From Armatimonadota bacterium (GTDB taxonomy: Bacteria; Cloacimonadota; Cloacimonadia; Cloacimonadales; TCS61), in NCBI GenBank assembly GCA_030612605.1, contig JAUWNO010000015.1:1-14768 (forward strand): 14,768 nt of DNA, read 5' to 3'. Every line of letters starts with the position of its first letter. Position 1 is the stretch's first letter. A model generated the notes under the pieces. It was not told the origin of the DNA, ran no database searches, and saw only the letters and a list, made by a program, of their open reading frames with translations. Positions 1-7,187 of this stretch are shown here, in pieces. The position numbers and the translations under genes are program-made.

Positions 1-1470
1 AATACAATTTATGATATTCCGGTAGGTAAAGAAAAAGATAGAAATCAAGTAATTGATTTTGATTATTCTCCAACATATTTGGATAAAATATTCTCTTTTA
101 ATTTCGATTCTGATGTAAATTATGTAGAAACCCATAAAAAAATCTCGCAGGGAACTACAGGAGAGGAAGATATATTTAAGTATGAAGGTAGGTTTTCCCG
201 GAATATTGGAGGATGCTTTACACTGAAAAACTATGATCTTTTGATGAGCTTAACCAGTAAGTTCCAAAAACCTGTTTCAAAAACACTACCAGTCAAAACA
301 GAAGAAAAAACTGAAGGAACCGGTTTTAAAGATGAAGGAAGAACAGAAATTGGTAAAACAGAAGGTTTAGGAAGAGAATTAGAGCAAAAAGCAGACGAAG
401 AGTTAGGTGAAGAAGAAAAAGAAGAAGAAGTAAAAGAAGAGGAAAAGAAAGAAGAAACAACTCTCAGAGAAGAACCGGGAGAAGAATTGGAAGAAGAAGA
501 AACGATAATAGACAGCACTGAAGTAGCTCCTGCTGAAAAAGAAGAAGAAAGTATTAGCATTTTCCTGAGAGCTTTTGCATATATCAGCAATTTGCAGAAC
601 ATCAAGTTAACTTATAACAATACGTATAAAACAGATTATGAGCAGCGGGATGAAAGACCGGGTTTTGCTTATCAATTGGGTCTTCCACATATTTTGAAAG
701 AAGAAGAGATCAAACTGAAAAATAATAATGATAAAATTACAGCCTCCACGGGATTTCCAATTTTACGCAATTTACAAACCAGTTGGAGGTTCTCTAAAGA
801 TATTAGAAAAACATTTGGAAATGTAAGTAAAAAGACAGTTGGCACTGTTTTTCCGGATGTAGGAATTACGCTCACCGAATTTGAGAGGATAATAAAAGCT
901 GAAAATATTCTCACAAGCTCTCGTATTGCAAGTAGTTATGTGCTCACAAAAAGTCAGACTTTTTCAGGAAATATCAATTCGGATAAACCGCAATCCGAAC
1001 AGAAGGTGGTTTCTTTCCGACCCCTGGTTTCCTGGAATGGAAATTGGGTACATAATATTACCAGCAGTATTTCGCTGAACTATAATGAAACTAAAAATAC
1101 CACTTTTTATGAAACTGATGATGTTATTCATAAGGAGACCAGAAAATCGATTAACAGTAATTTCGGTTGGACATTTTCTGCTGCAAAAGGAATAAAAATT
1201 CCGCTTTTGGGAAAAATCCAGTTCGAAAATGAAGTTTCTGCAGATATCGGATTCAACCTGGAACAAGTTTACAAAACTATCAAAGGCAGAGAAGATTTGA
1301 TAGTTGATAGAGATATGATCAGTTTCACGATTACACCGGGTGCTTCTTACAAATTCAGTAAAGATATCCGCGGCGGCTTAACCAGTAATTACGATTGGAG
1401 CCATGATAAGAAAAAAGATTTGAAGATTAAAACTTTCAGGTTGAGCATTTGGGTAGAAATAATATTTTAG
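1..1470 (+). CDS. C-terminal part of a SprA-like outer-membrane beta-barrel protein (5' end outside window)
   Basis: The frame is open from the first base, so the gene enters from the left and only its last 489 residues are visible; the TTG at 79 is not the true start. The protein is built of alternating hydrophobic/polar beta strands separated by Asn/Asp/Lys-rich turns, and it ends in a barrel-type closing strand with an aromatic last residue (VEIIF). The final 150 residues show a pattern I associate with SprA-like proteins of the FCB group: a 'FRPLVSWNGNW' strand, then 'FSAAKGIKIPLLGK', then a 'YKFSKDIRGGL' strand. SprA is the giant outer-membrane translocon of type IX secretion. The SprA assignment rests on recall of this pattern, not a search; a different large outer-membrane barrel is possible. 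A Glu/Lys-rich tract of about 85 residues interrupts the barrel. No partner secretion genes are visible. Confidence 0.6.
   Translation, partial: NTIYDIPVGKEKDRNQVIDFDYSPTYLDKIFSFNFDSDVNYVETHKKISQGTTGEEDIFKYEGRFSRNIGGCFTLKNYDLLMSLTSKFQKPVSKTLPVKTEEKTEGTGFKDEGRTEIGKTEGLGRELEQKADEELGEEEKEEEVKEEEKKEETTLREEPGEELEEEETIIDSTEVAPAEKEEESISIFLRAFAYISNLQNIKLTYNNTYKTDYEQRDERPGFAYQLGLPHILKEEEIKLKNNNDKITASTGFPILRNLQTSWRFSKDIRKTFGNVSKKTVGTVFPDVGITLTEFERIIKAENILTSSRIASSYVLTKSQTFSGNINSDKPQSEQKVVSFRPLVSWNGNWVHNITSSISLNYNETKNTTFYETDDVIHKETRKSINSNFGWTFSAAKGIKIPLLGKIQFENEVSADIGFNLEQVYKTIKGREDLIVDRDMISFTITPGASYKFSKDIRGGLTSNYDWSHDKKKDLKIKTFRLSIWVEIIF
295..549 (+). repeat. Purine-rich low-complexity tract coding a Glu/Lys-rich insert
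   Basis: Inside the barrel gene the plus strand becomes almost pure GAA/AAA/GAG codons, giving about 85 residues dominated by Glu and Lys with a few Gly, Thr and Pro. It lies between two beta-strand regions, so it is probably a long disordered loop or periplasmic turn. The reading frame is kept throughout. The opposite strand carries an apparent Ser-rich ORF, which is only the complement of these codons. Confidence 0.8.
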
Positions 1471-1797
1471 CAGCTAATTTTTCCTATGGTATTGCCCGTT
1501 TCCACACTTCTGCGTCAAAATGAGTTAAAGTGTAAAATTTAAGCTTAACAGATTTTGAGCGTAGGAACAAGCAGAGCATAAAATACTTTTCAAATAAGAG
1601 AGCAAAATAATCTAAAGAAATTTATAATTGTTTCAATAGTTTATCTGAAAGTCAAAAAACCGAAGAAACTGGTAATATCAGTGCATTATTTTAGTTTTTC
1701 GGAAATGAATTTAAAGATTTCTAATCATACCTTTATATGTTTTACTTGACACGGTAGAATTTTATTTTATTTTCTGCGAACAATTAAGGAGAAAAAA
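1471..1797 (+). other. 327-base intergenic region, mostly unexplained
   Basis: No convincing gene is seen. There is a weak dyad (1504-1509 with 1528-1533) just after the barrel gene. There is a better stem-loop at 1660-1670 with 1693-1702 (one bulge), containing the smaller pairing CTG/CAG inside its loop. Neither has a clear T-run, so neither is a confident terminator. The right end holds the promoter and ribosome binding site of the lipid-transport operon. Confidence 0.5.
1746..1773 (+). promoter_or_regulatory. Sigma-70-type promoter of the Mla/Pqi-like operon
   Basis: A perfect -35 box TTGACA (1746-1751) is followed after 16 bases by TATTTT (1768-1773), a 4/6 match to the -10 consensus. 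An AAGGAG ribosome binding site (1786-1791) sits 6 bases before the ATG at 1798. This would make a very short 5' leader. Confidence 0.55.
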
Positions 1798-2730
1798 ATG
1801 GTCAGTAAGGCGCAAAAATTTAGGTTGGGAGTTTTTATTGCTTTTTCTTCAGTTCTGTTGATAGTGTTTCTGGTAGTGGTTGCAGGAAATAAATTGTTAG
1901 AAAAGCGTGATGTGTATTATATCCATTATGAGGATACTTCTGTTATTGGTCTGCAGGTGGGAGGACAAGTAAAATATCATGGTATAAGTGTGGGCAGGGT
2001 TGACGACATCAAGATTGATAAAGAGGACATCAAGATGGTGATAGTCAAAATCAGCGTGAAACAAGGCACTCCAATAAAAGAAGATGTTCTGGCAACCTTG
2101 GCTCCGGTTGGTATTACTGGTCTCAAACAGATAGAACTGAGCGGAGGAACAAACGAAGCTAAACTCCTGGAACCGAGATCAAATATTTTGCCCGGAGAAT
2201 CCGTTCTTGATAGTATTACGGGAAAAGCAGAGATAATTGCTGAAAAACTGGAAACAGTTCTAAATAATATTGCTGAACTGACAAATCAGGAAAATCAGGA
2301 AAAAATTGCCAAAATTATCTCCAATATAGATATTTTTATTGAAGCAAATCGCGATCCTATAACGAATGCGATTACAGATTTAGATTCCACAATTTATTAT
2401 CTTGCTGAATTTACCGAATCTGCAAATGAATCTATGAAAAGATTTAACGCTCTTCTCCAATCTGAAGAAATCGATAATATTCTGGTTAATGCGGAAAAGG
2501 TGACATCTGATATTGCCAAAGCTGACTTAGACCAATTAATCAATGATCTGAATAAAGCAATTAATCAGGCGAACGAGGCGTTTTTACATATTGATCTTAC
2601 TATCCTGAAGAGTCGTCAGGATATTTTACAAACTCTTGAAATGTTAAAAGAAACAGTTGATTATTTGAATGAATTTTCGCGACAGATAAGTGAAAATCCA
2701 TCAATTCTTTTAAGAACAAAGAAACAATAA
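1798..2730 (+). CDS. mlaD: MlaD-like MCE-domain lipid-transport protein
   Basis: 310 residues. An N-terminal membrane anchor (about residues 11-30) is followed by one MCE domain (about 38-117), with the typical 'F/Y...GL..G..V.Y.GI.VG.V..I' segment around residues 51-71 and 'P.GITGLKQIEL' around 103-115. Residues about 140-300 are predicted to be long amphipathic helices. MCE proteins form hexameric rings that carry phospholipids or other lipids across the periplasm and are anchored to an MlaE/MlaF ABC transporter. The C-terminal 'ENPSILLR' motif is one I associate with MCE proteins paired with a PqiC-type lipoprotein, which matches the next gene. The start is supported by AAGGAG 6 bases upstream. 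It is the first gene of a four-gene operon, with only 10 bases to the next gene. The substrate cannot be read from sequence. Confidence 0.9.
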   Translation: MVSKAQKFRLGVFIAFSSVLLIVFLVVVAGNKLLEKRDVYYIHYEDTSVIGLQVGGQVKYHGISVGRVDDIKIDKEDIKMVIVKISVKQGTPIKEDVLATLAPVGITGLKQIELSGGTNEAKLLEPRSNILPGESVLDSITGKAEIIAEKLETVLNNIAELTNQENQEKIAKIISNIDIFIEANRDPITNAITDLDSTIYYLAEFTESANESMKRFNALLQSEEIDNILVNAEKVTSDIAKADLDQLINDLNKAINQANEAFLHIDLTILKSRQDILQTLEMLKETVDYLNEFSRQISENPSILLRTKKQ

Positions 2731-2740
2731 GGAAACAATT

Positions 2741-4852
2741 ATGAAAAGAATCTTAAAAATTTTTCCGGTTATCATAATTTTATTTCTATTCAGTTGCGCT
2801 GCCGGCGAACTAATAACAAGGAATTATTATATTCTGGAATATTTCTCCCACTCCGAAAAAGAGGAGCTTTTCCAGGATAAACCTTTTGATTTGTCCGTGA
2901 TGATAATGGACACTAAAATCCCTCAAACTTATAGCAGGAAACAGATTGTTCTCAGGCATTTCGGTCCTAAAATCACTTATTCTGATTATGACCTCTGGGG
3001 AGTTAAACTTTCTGATATTATTCCGGATCTTATTACGAAACGACTTAACAAGTACAATATTTTCAAACGAGCTCAAAGGGAATTTTATGCTGAGAAACCG
3101 GATTTCGAAATAAATACGACCATAAATAATATCGAATTATATCAATCCGAATATTTCAAACAGGCGCATCTGAATATGGATTTTTATCTTAAAAAAATAG
3201 ATGAAGATATCATTATTGTTCATCATTCAGTGAATAAAGAAGAGGTTCTTCTTGATGAAGAAATGGATACTTTTGTTCAGGTTATTAATGATTTGATTTT
3301 AACCGAATCAGATAAATTCTTCATAAAAATTGCTAACCATTTTTTTAAAGAGGAATTATCTAAAACTATTGAGGAAGTAGAAGCAGAGGTTATAGATTCA
3401 TTACTTGTAGAAATTGCTGAAGATGAAGAGATTTCCAGTGGAACAGGTCTTTTACTCCTGCCGGCAATAACCAAAACCGATGATGAACCTCATTACAAGA
3501 TCTATGATAAATATAATTATGAGGTTACAGGTAAAATCGGAGATGCCATTCCTCTTGCTGAAGGCATTTACAGCATCAAATATGGTTCCGGAAATCTGAA
3601 CCAGATGATGGAAAAGAAGGGTATAAAAATCGTACCAAGATATAAAACCATTATCGAACCGGATTGGGGCTGTTTGCTGGTGGATGTCATTGATGAGAAA
3701 AGAAATTTCGCCAAAGTCCGGTATGAGATTTTTGATGTTGAAAGCGGGGAGAGTTTCGGTTCGGAATTCCCGGTGGAAGAAGAAATCGGGGAACAGCAAA
3801 AGATCTGGGTTTTAAAACCGGCTTTATACAAAGTAACGATTAATAATGAACCCTTCAATACTTACAGGGATTTCACAACTATTTATATTGCAGAAGGAAA
3901 GACTCAAAGATTAACTATCGTGGTGGGTACAGATGAAGATGATAATCCTACTAATATGGTTGGTGCAGGTGTATTGGAAGAAGATGTCACTCTGGCAGCC
4001 CTGCAGAAAATAAAATTCAACAGTGCCATTCATGCGAATATGAATGTTAACAGTGATAATGAAAGCAATAAAGATGAGTATGAAACTACGATCACTATGA
4101 ACCTCCAATTGGATAATAGATTGATTTATGATAATTTCCCGATTCATTATACCTTGAAGAATCTAACAGAGTTGGGAACCACTAAAAATCCTGATAGCGA
4201 TTTCAGAATTTCTTCTGATGATATGGATTTGAAGAATACACTTATTTACTATTTCTGGGAAAAATTAGGTCTTTATTCCCGGTTGGATATGAATTCACAC
4301 TTTTTCAAAGAAAATTATTACAGCTCTGATAAATTCAATTTTATTAAGCAGGATGTGGATGGGAACATAATTCAAGGGCAGAATGTAAATGAAGTTGAGA
4401 TAAAATCTCACTTTTTCCCTATCGTACTGAAAGAAGGTTTGGGGATTAACTTAAGAGTTTTAAGTTACCCCAAAGCCAGTCTTTACCTGAGAACCGGATT
4501 TGGAATGCGACAGGATATCAATAATGATGTATTTAATTATTCTCATACGGATAGTTTAGATTATCGAGTTTATTTAGAAGAAGAATCTGTTTATAAAGAA
4601 GGAACAGAAATTTCAGTTGTCGGTAGTTTCCAATTACCTTTTAATCTCAGTTACAGTACAAATGCTGATTTTCTCTTTCCATTCGAAAAAGGGGAGAAAA
4701 ATTCCATGGAATGGGAAAATGTTTTCAACATAAAGCTTTTTAAATACATTTCTCTGGATTACAAGATAAAACTTAGAAATAAACAAGTTGAAGATGATTA
4801 CATCATATCTGAACATACACTATTTTTAAGAATAACATATATTTTACGATAG
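2741..4852 (+). CDS. PqiC-like lipoprotein fused to a predicted outer-membrane beta-barrel
   Basis: 703 residues, far longer than an ordinary PqiC/ABC-auxiliary lipoprotein (about 190-220). Residues 1-19 form a lipoprotein signal with lipobox LFSC (Cys19). Residues about 26-205 resemble the ABC-type transport auxiliary lipoprotein family: 'YYILEY' start, 'PQTYSRKQIVLR', 'I.Y.DYDLWGVKLSDIIP', then an amphipathic helix. A short acidic linker (about 206-232) leads to a beta-rich domain (about 236-395), perhaps PEGA- or Ig-like, which I do not recognise firmly. Residues about 424-703 alternate hydrophobic/polar strands with charged turns ('FFPIVLKEGLGINLRVL', 'LYLRTGFGMRQD', 'HTLFLRITYILR') and look like a barrel of roughly 10-12 strands. 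Known PqiC is an outer-membrane lipoprotein partner of MCE tunnels; here the barrel would place the protein in the outer membrane directly. AAGGA lies 7 bases before the ATG; the next gene starts 3 bases after the stop. The lipoprotein half is firm, the barrel is inferred. Confidence 0.8.
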   Translation: MKRILKIFPVIIILFLFSCAAGELITRNYYILEYFSHSEKEELFQDKPFDLSVMIMDTKIPQTYSRKQIVLRHFGPKITYSDYDLWGVKLSDIIPDLITKRLNKYNIFKRAQREFYAEKPDFEINTTINNIELYQSEYFKQAHLNMDFYLKKIDEDIIIVHHSVNKEEVLLDEEMDTFVQVINDLILTESDKFFIKIANHFFKEELSKTIEEVEAEVIDSLLVEIAEDEEISSGTGLLLLPAITKTDDEPHYKIYDKYNYEVTGKIGDAIPLAEGIYSIKYGSGNLNQMMEKKGIKIVPRYKTIIEPDWGCLLVDVIDEKRNFAKVRYEIFDVESGESFGSEFPVEEEIGEQQKIWVLKPALYKVTINNEPFNTYRDFTTIYIAEGKTQRLTIVVGTDEDDNPTNMVGAGVLEEDVTLAALQKIKFNSAIHANMNVNSDNESNKDEYETTITMNLQLDNRLIYDNFPIHYTLKNLTELGTTKNPDSDFRISSDDMDLKNTLIYYFWEKLGLYSRLDMNSHFFKENYYSSDKFNFIKQDVDGNIIQGQNVNEVEIKSHFFPIVLKEGLGINLRVLSYPKASLYLRTGFGMRQDINNDVFNYSHTDSLDYRVYLEEESVYKEGTEISVVGSFQLPFNLSYSTNADFLFPFEKGEKNSMEWENVFNIKLFKYISLDYKIKLRNKQVEDDYIISEHTLFLRITYILR

Positions 4853-4855
4853 AAG

Positions 4856-5923
4856 ATGGAATACAAAAACAAAACGCTTTTTCTCGAAGGCGATGTAACC
4901 AAATTCACTACAACAGATCTATTAGCTGAATTTTCCAGAATCAAGATCTCAGAAATTGAATTTATTGACCTTCAAAGTGTGAAATCCATTGATAGTGCAG
5001 GTGTAGCATTTATTGATGAGATAAAGCTGAAATTAAAAGATTTCTCACCAAAGCTCATCAATGTTGCAGAAGATATTAATGCTTCGATTGAAACCTTCTC
5101 AGCCGAAAAAATGCCGGAACCTGAACCAGCGGAAAAAGCCAATATATTTGTGATGTTGGGTGCAAGCCTGTATAACTGGCTGGATAATTTCAGGGATGCC
5201 ATGTATCTTTCAGCAGATATTGCATATTGGTCTTTTATAGGGATTTTCGATAGGAAAGGGCAGCGAAAAGGTTCGGTAATTCAGCAGAGTCTTTTGATTG
5301 GTGTAGATGCACTTGGTATCATTGGTTTGCTCTCATTAGTTTTAGGTTTGATTCTGGCTTTGCAGTCTGCGGCACAACTCAGGCAGTTTGGTGCGAATAT
5401 TTTTGTGGCAGATCTTATTGCTATTTCCATGGTTAGAGAGATGGGACCAATGATGACTGCAATTATTGTTGCAGGTAGGAGCGGTTCTGCAATTGCCTCT
5501 GAAATCGCCACCATGAAAGTGACTGAAGAAATCGATGCTCTGAAAATGATGGCGATAAATCCTATCCGCTATATTGTGGTTCCCAAGTTTCATGCTATTA
5601 CGATTTGTATGCCGCTTTTAGTTACCATGGCTACAATTCTTGGCATTCTGGGGGGATTGATTGTAGGAATTACATATTTAGATTTGAGTGTGGTTTCTTT
5701 CTATACTCAGGTGATCAATGTTCTTACTTTAAAGGATATTCTGATTGGTTTGAGTAAAAGTGTTTTCTTTGCCTGGGTTATTGTTATAATTGGCAGCTAT
5801 TATGGTTTTAAAGTTACAGGTGGTGCCGAAGGAGTCGGCAAAGCTACTACTCTTTCTGTAGTTGCCTCCATTTTTGCAGTAATCGTTTTAGACGCATTGT
5901 TCAGTTTGGTATTCTTAATATGA
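4856..5923 (+). CDS. mlaE: MlaE-family lipid ABC transporter permease with N-terminal STAS domain
   Basis: 355 residues, about 95 longer than plain MlaE. Residues 1-85 form a STAS/MlaB-like domain, with the 'SIDSAGVAFIDEI' loop at 44-56 corresponding to the conserved D-S-x-G element. A Pro/Glu linker (86-94) joins it to the permease. The permease (about 105-355) has the family's amphipathic start, several membrane helices, and the highly conserved cytoplasmic coupling segment 'REMGPMMTAIIVAGRSGSA' followed by 'EIATMKVTEEIDAL' (about 194-229). It ends with the typical 'GAEGVGKATT' before the last helix. It forms the inner-membrane core that MlaF binds and MlaD sits on. The fused STAS domain replaces a separate MlaB. 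It starts 3 bases after the lipoprotein stop with no clear ribosome binding site, so translational coupling is likely. It overlaps mlaF by 4 bases. Confidence 0.92.
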   Translation: MEYKNKTLFLEGDVTKFTTTDLLAEFSRIKISEIEFIDLQSVKSIDSAGVAFIDEIKLKLKDFSPKLINVAEDINASIETFSAEKMPEPEPAEKANIFVMLGASLYNWLDNFRDAMYLSADIAYWSFIGIFDRKGQRKGSVIQQSLLIGVDALGIIGLLSLVLGLILALQSAAQLRQFGANIFVADLIAISMVREMGPMMTAIIVAGRSGSAIASEIATMKVTEEIDALKMMAINPIRYIVVPKFHAITICMPLLVTMATILGILGGLIVGITYLDLSVVSFYTQVINVLTLKDILIGLSKSVFFAWVIVIIGSYYGFKVTGGAEGVGKATTLSVVASIFAVIVLDALFSLVFLI

Positions 5924-6663
5924 GAGAACCGATTATTAAAGTAGAAAACCTGGTAGCAAAGTATGACGATAAGGTCATTCTGGATGGAGTTAGTGTCGAA
6001 TTTTATCCCCAGGAAGTAACTGTTATTCTGGGTGGAAGCGGCTGCGGGAAAACTACTCTGATCAAGAATATTTTGCGTTTATTCGAACCTGCCGGAGGTT
6101 CAGTAACTATTTTTGGCAAAGAAATCACGACAATGGATGAAGTTGAATTTGATAAAATATTAGAAAAAATCGGTATGCTTTTCCAAAATGGTGCTCTTCT
6201 GAATTCTGTTTCGATTTTTGATAATGTTTCTATTCCGTTGGAACAACACACGAATCTGCCGGATGAAATTATTGCGAAAATTATAGAAGTAAAATTGAAC
6301 CTGGTAAATCTGGGACACGCTATCAGGTTGTTTCCCTCCGAACTTTCCGGTGGTATGAAAAAACGGGCAGCTTTGGCTCGCGCTATTGCTCTCGATCCTC
6401 CGCTTCTGTTTTGTGATGAGCCTTCTGCTGGCTTGGATCCGCTGACAAGTGCCTCTCTGGATGAACTTCTTTTAAAGCTGAAAAACCAATTGAAAATGAC
6501 CATTATTATTGTAACACACGAATTGGCAAGCATTCACAGGATCGCAGATAGAATCATTTTTCTTGATAATGGGAGAGTTCTTTTTCAGGGCACTTTGCAG
6601 GAAGCAAAAGTTTCCGGTGTTCCTGAAATCACAACTTTTTTTGAAGTTGGAAAGTTTGATTGA
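5920..6663 (+). CDS. mlaF: MlaF-like ABC transporter ATPase
   Basis: 247 residues, a normal length for MlaF. All ATPase motifs are intact: Walker A GGSGCGKT (38-45), Q-loop Gln89, signature LSGGM (142-146), Walker B LLFCDE (162-167), D-loop SAGLDP, and the switch His200 in VTHEL. 'GMLFQNGALLNSVSIFDNV' and 'SGGMKKRAALARA' are typical of the Mla/Mkl subfamily. It hydrolyses ATP on the cytoplasmic face to drive lipid movement through the STAS-MlaE permease. The start codon overlaps the mlaE stop in ATGA (5920-5923), so the two are translationally coupled. It is the last gene of the operon; no clean intrinsic terminator follows, but a nested inverted-repeat element begins within 15 bases and may stop transcription. 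Confidence 0.95.
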   Translation: MREPIIKVENLVAKYDDKVILDGVSVEFYPQEVTVILGGSGCGKTTLIKNILRLFEPAGGSVTIFGKEITTMDEVEFDKILEKIGMLFQNGALLNSVSIFDNVSIPLEQHTNLPDEIIAKIIEVKLNLVNLGHAIRLFPSELSGGMKKRAALARAIALDPPLLFCDEPSAGLDPLTSASLDELLLKLKNQLKMTIIIVTHELASIHRIADRIIFLDNGRVLFQGTLQEAKVSGVPEITTFFEVGKFD

Positions 6664-6673
6664 TTAGTGCTTG

Positions 6674-6867
6674 TCCGTAAACTCACCCCCAGCCCCTCTC
6701 TTAAACCCTCTTTGATTCTCCCTTTAACAAAGGGAGATTAAAAGGACTTCTTGAGATTATTGGAGAGGGGAGAATGAAAACTAGAATCCTCTGGATTCAT
6801 CAATATTTTCCCTCTTTTGCAAAGAGGGGTCAGGGGAGTTAGAAATCAAAAAAACATGCTTTACGGA
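6674..6867. repeat. Nested inverted-repeat element (MITE/REP-like) after mlaF
   Basis: The outer arms TCCGTAAA (6674-6681) and TTTACGGA (6860-6867) are perfect inverted copies. Inside them an imperfect C-rich arm near 6680-6700 pairs with a G-rich arm near 6822-6840. Two inner hairpins follow: TCTCCCTTT/AAAGGGAGA (6717-6725, 6729-6737) and CCCTCTTT/AAAGAGGG (6810-6817, 6821-6828). The 'cccctct...agagggg' style is one I recall from dispersed intergenic repeats in environmental genomes. It might also act as a transcription stop after mlaF. Confidence 0.55.
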
Positions 6868-6938
6868 TGGACTCTATTCAGTGTCTTACTGTCAGAACTT
6901 GATAGTTCATTTTAAATGAAAACAGAAGAATTTATAAA

Positions 6939-7088
6939 GGTTGGACTTGACTCGTGACGAAGTGCGAGTCGAGAACAACCTGTCTAAAAATGGTTGCAAT
7001 TCTCGACTCACATTCCCTTCGGTCATTGCGAGTCAAGTCTTGCTGAGGAACGAAACCTCCATAATGGTCAGGAAATAGGAATCAACCG
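6939..7088 (+). repeat. MITE-like dispersed repeat, copy A
   Basis: The first 106 bases (6939-7044) match the reverse complement of 13750-13856 almost base for base. Within them, ACTTGACTCG near the left and CGAGTCAAGT near the right are perfect inverted copies. The right end ATAGGAATCAACC (7076-7088) resembles ATAGGAGTCCAACC at the corresponding end of copy B, while the part between (7045-7075) differs from copy B. No ORF lies inside, so any mobility would need an enzyme supplied elsewhere. No target-site duplication is evident. Confidence 0.7.
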
Positions 7089-7187
7089 TTGCGAAGTTAT
7101 CATTCCTCGACCATTCGCAAGGTTTAGTTTCAAATGAGTTTGCTAATCCAATGAAATAAGCCAAGTCTCCTTTTATAAAAATTATTT

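Larger units (their letters stand above)
6664..7187 (+). other. 524-base intergenic region filled with inverted-repeat elements
   Basis: No gene is seen. The region holds a nested inverted-repeat element (6674-6867), a MITE-like repeat (6939-7088), and a further pair of overlapping dyads: AATGGTC (7063-7069) with GACCATT (7109-7115), and TTGCGAA (7089-7095) with TTCGCAA (7114-7120). The two dyads share bases and so cannot both form at once. No strong promoter or ribosome binding site is seen before the gene at 7188. Confidence 0.7.

Noticed and set aside
231..605. Ser-rich ORF on the minus strand
   Set aside because: It is the complement of the Glu/Lys-rich codons of the barrel gene (GAA read backwards gives Ser/Phe codons); no ribosome binding site or family features.
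1485..1541. 18-codon ORF after the barrel gene
   Set aside because: No ribosome binding site, very short and without protein-like features; likely chance.
6003..6533. 176-codon ORF on the minus strand inside mlaF
   Set aside because: It lies wholly opposite a fully conserved ABC ATPase and has no protein-like features of its own.
6664..7187. CRISPR array or tRNA-like structure
   Set aside because: The repeats are inverted and of different families, with no evenly spaced direct repeats; no cloverleaf pattern was seen.
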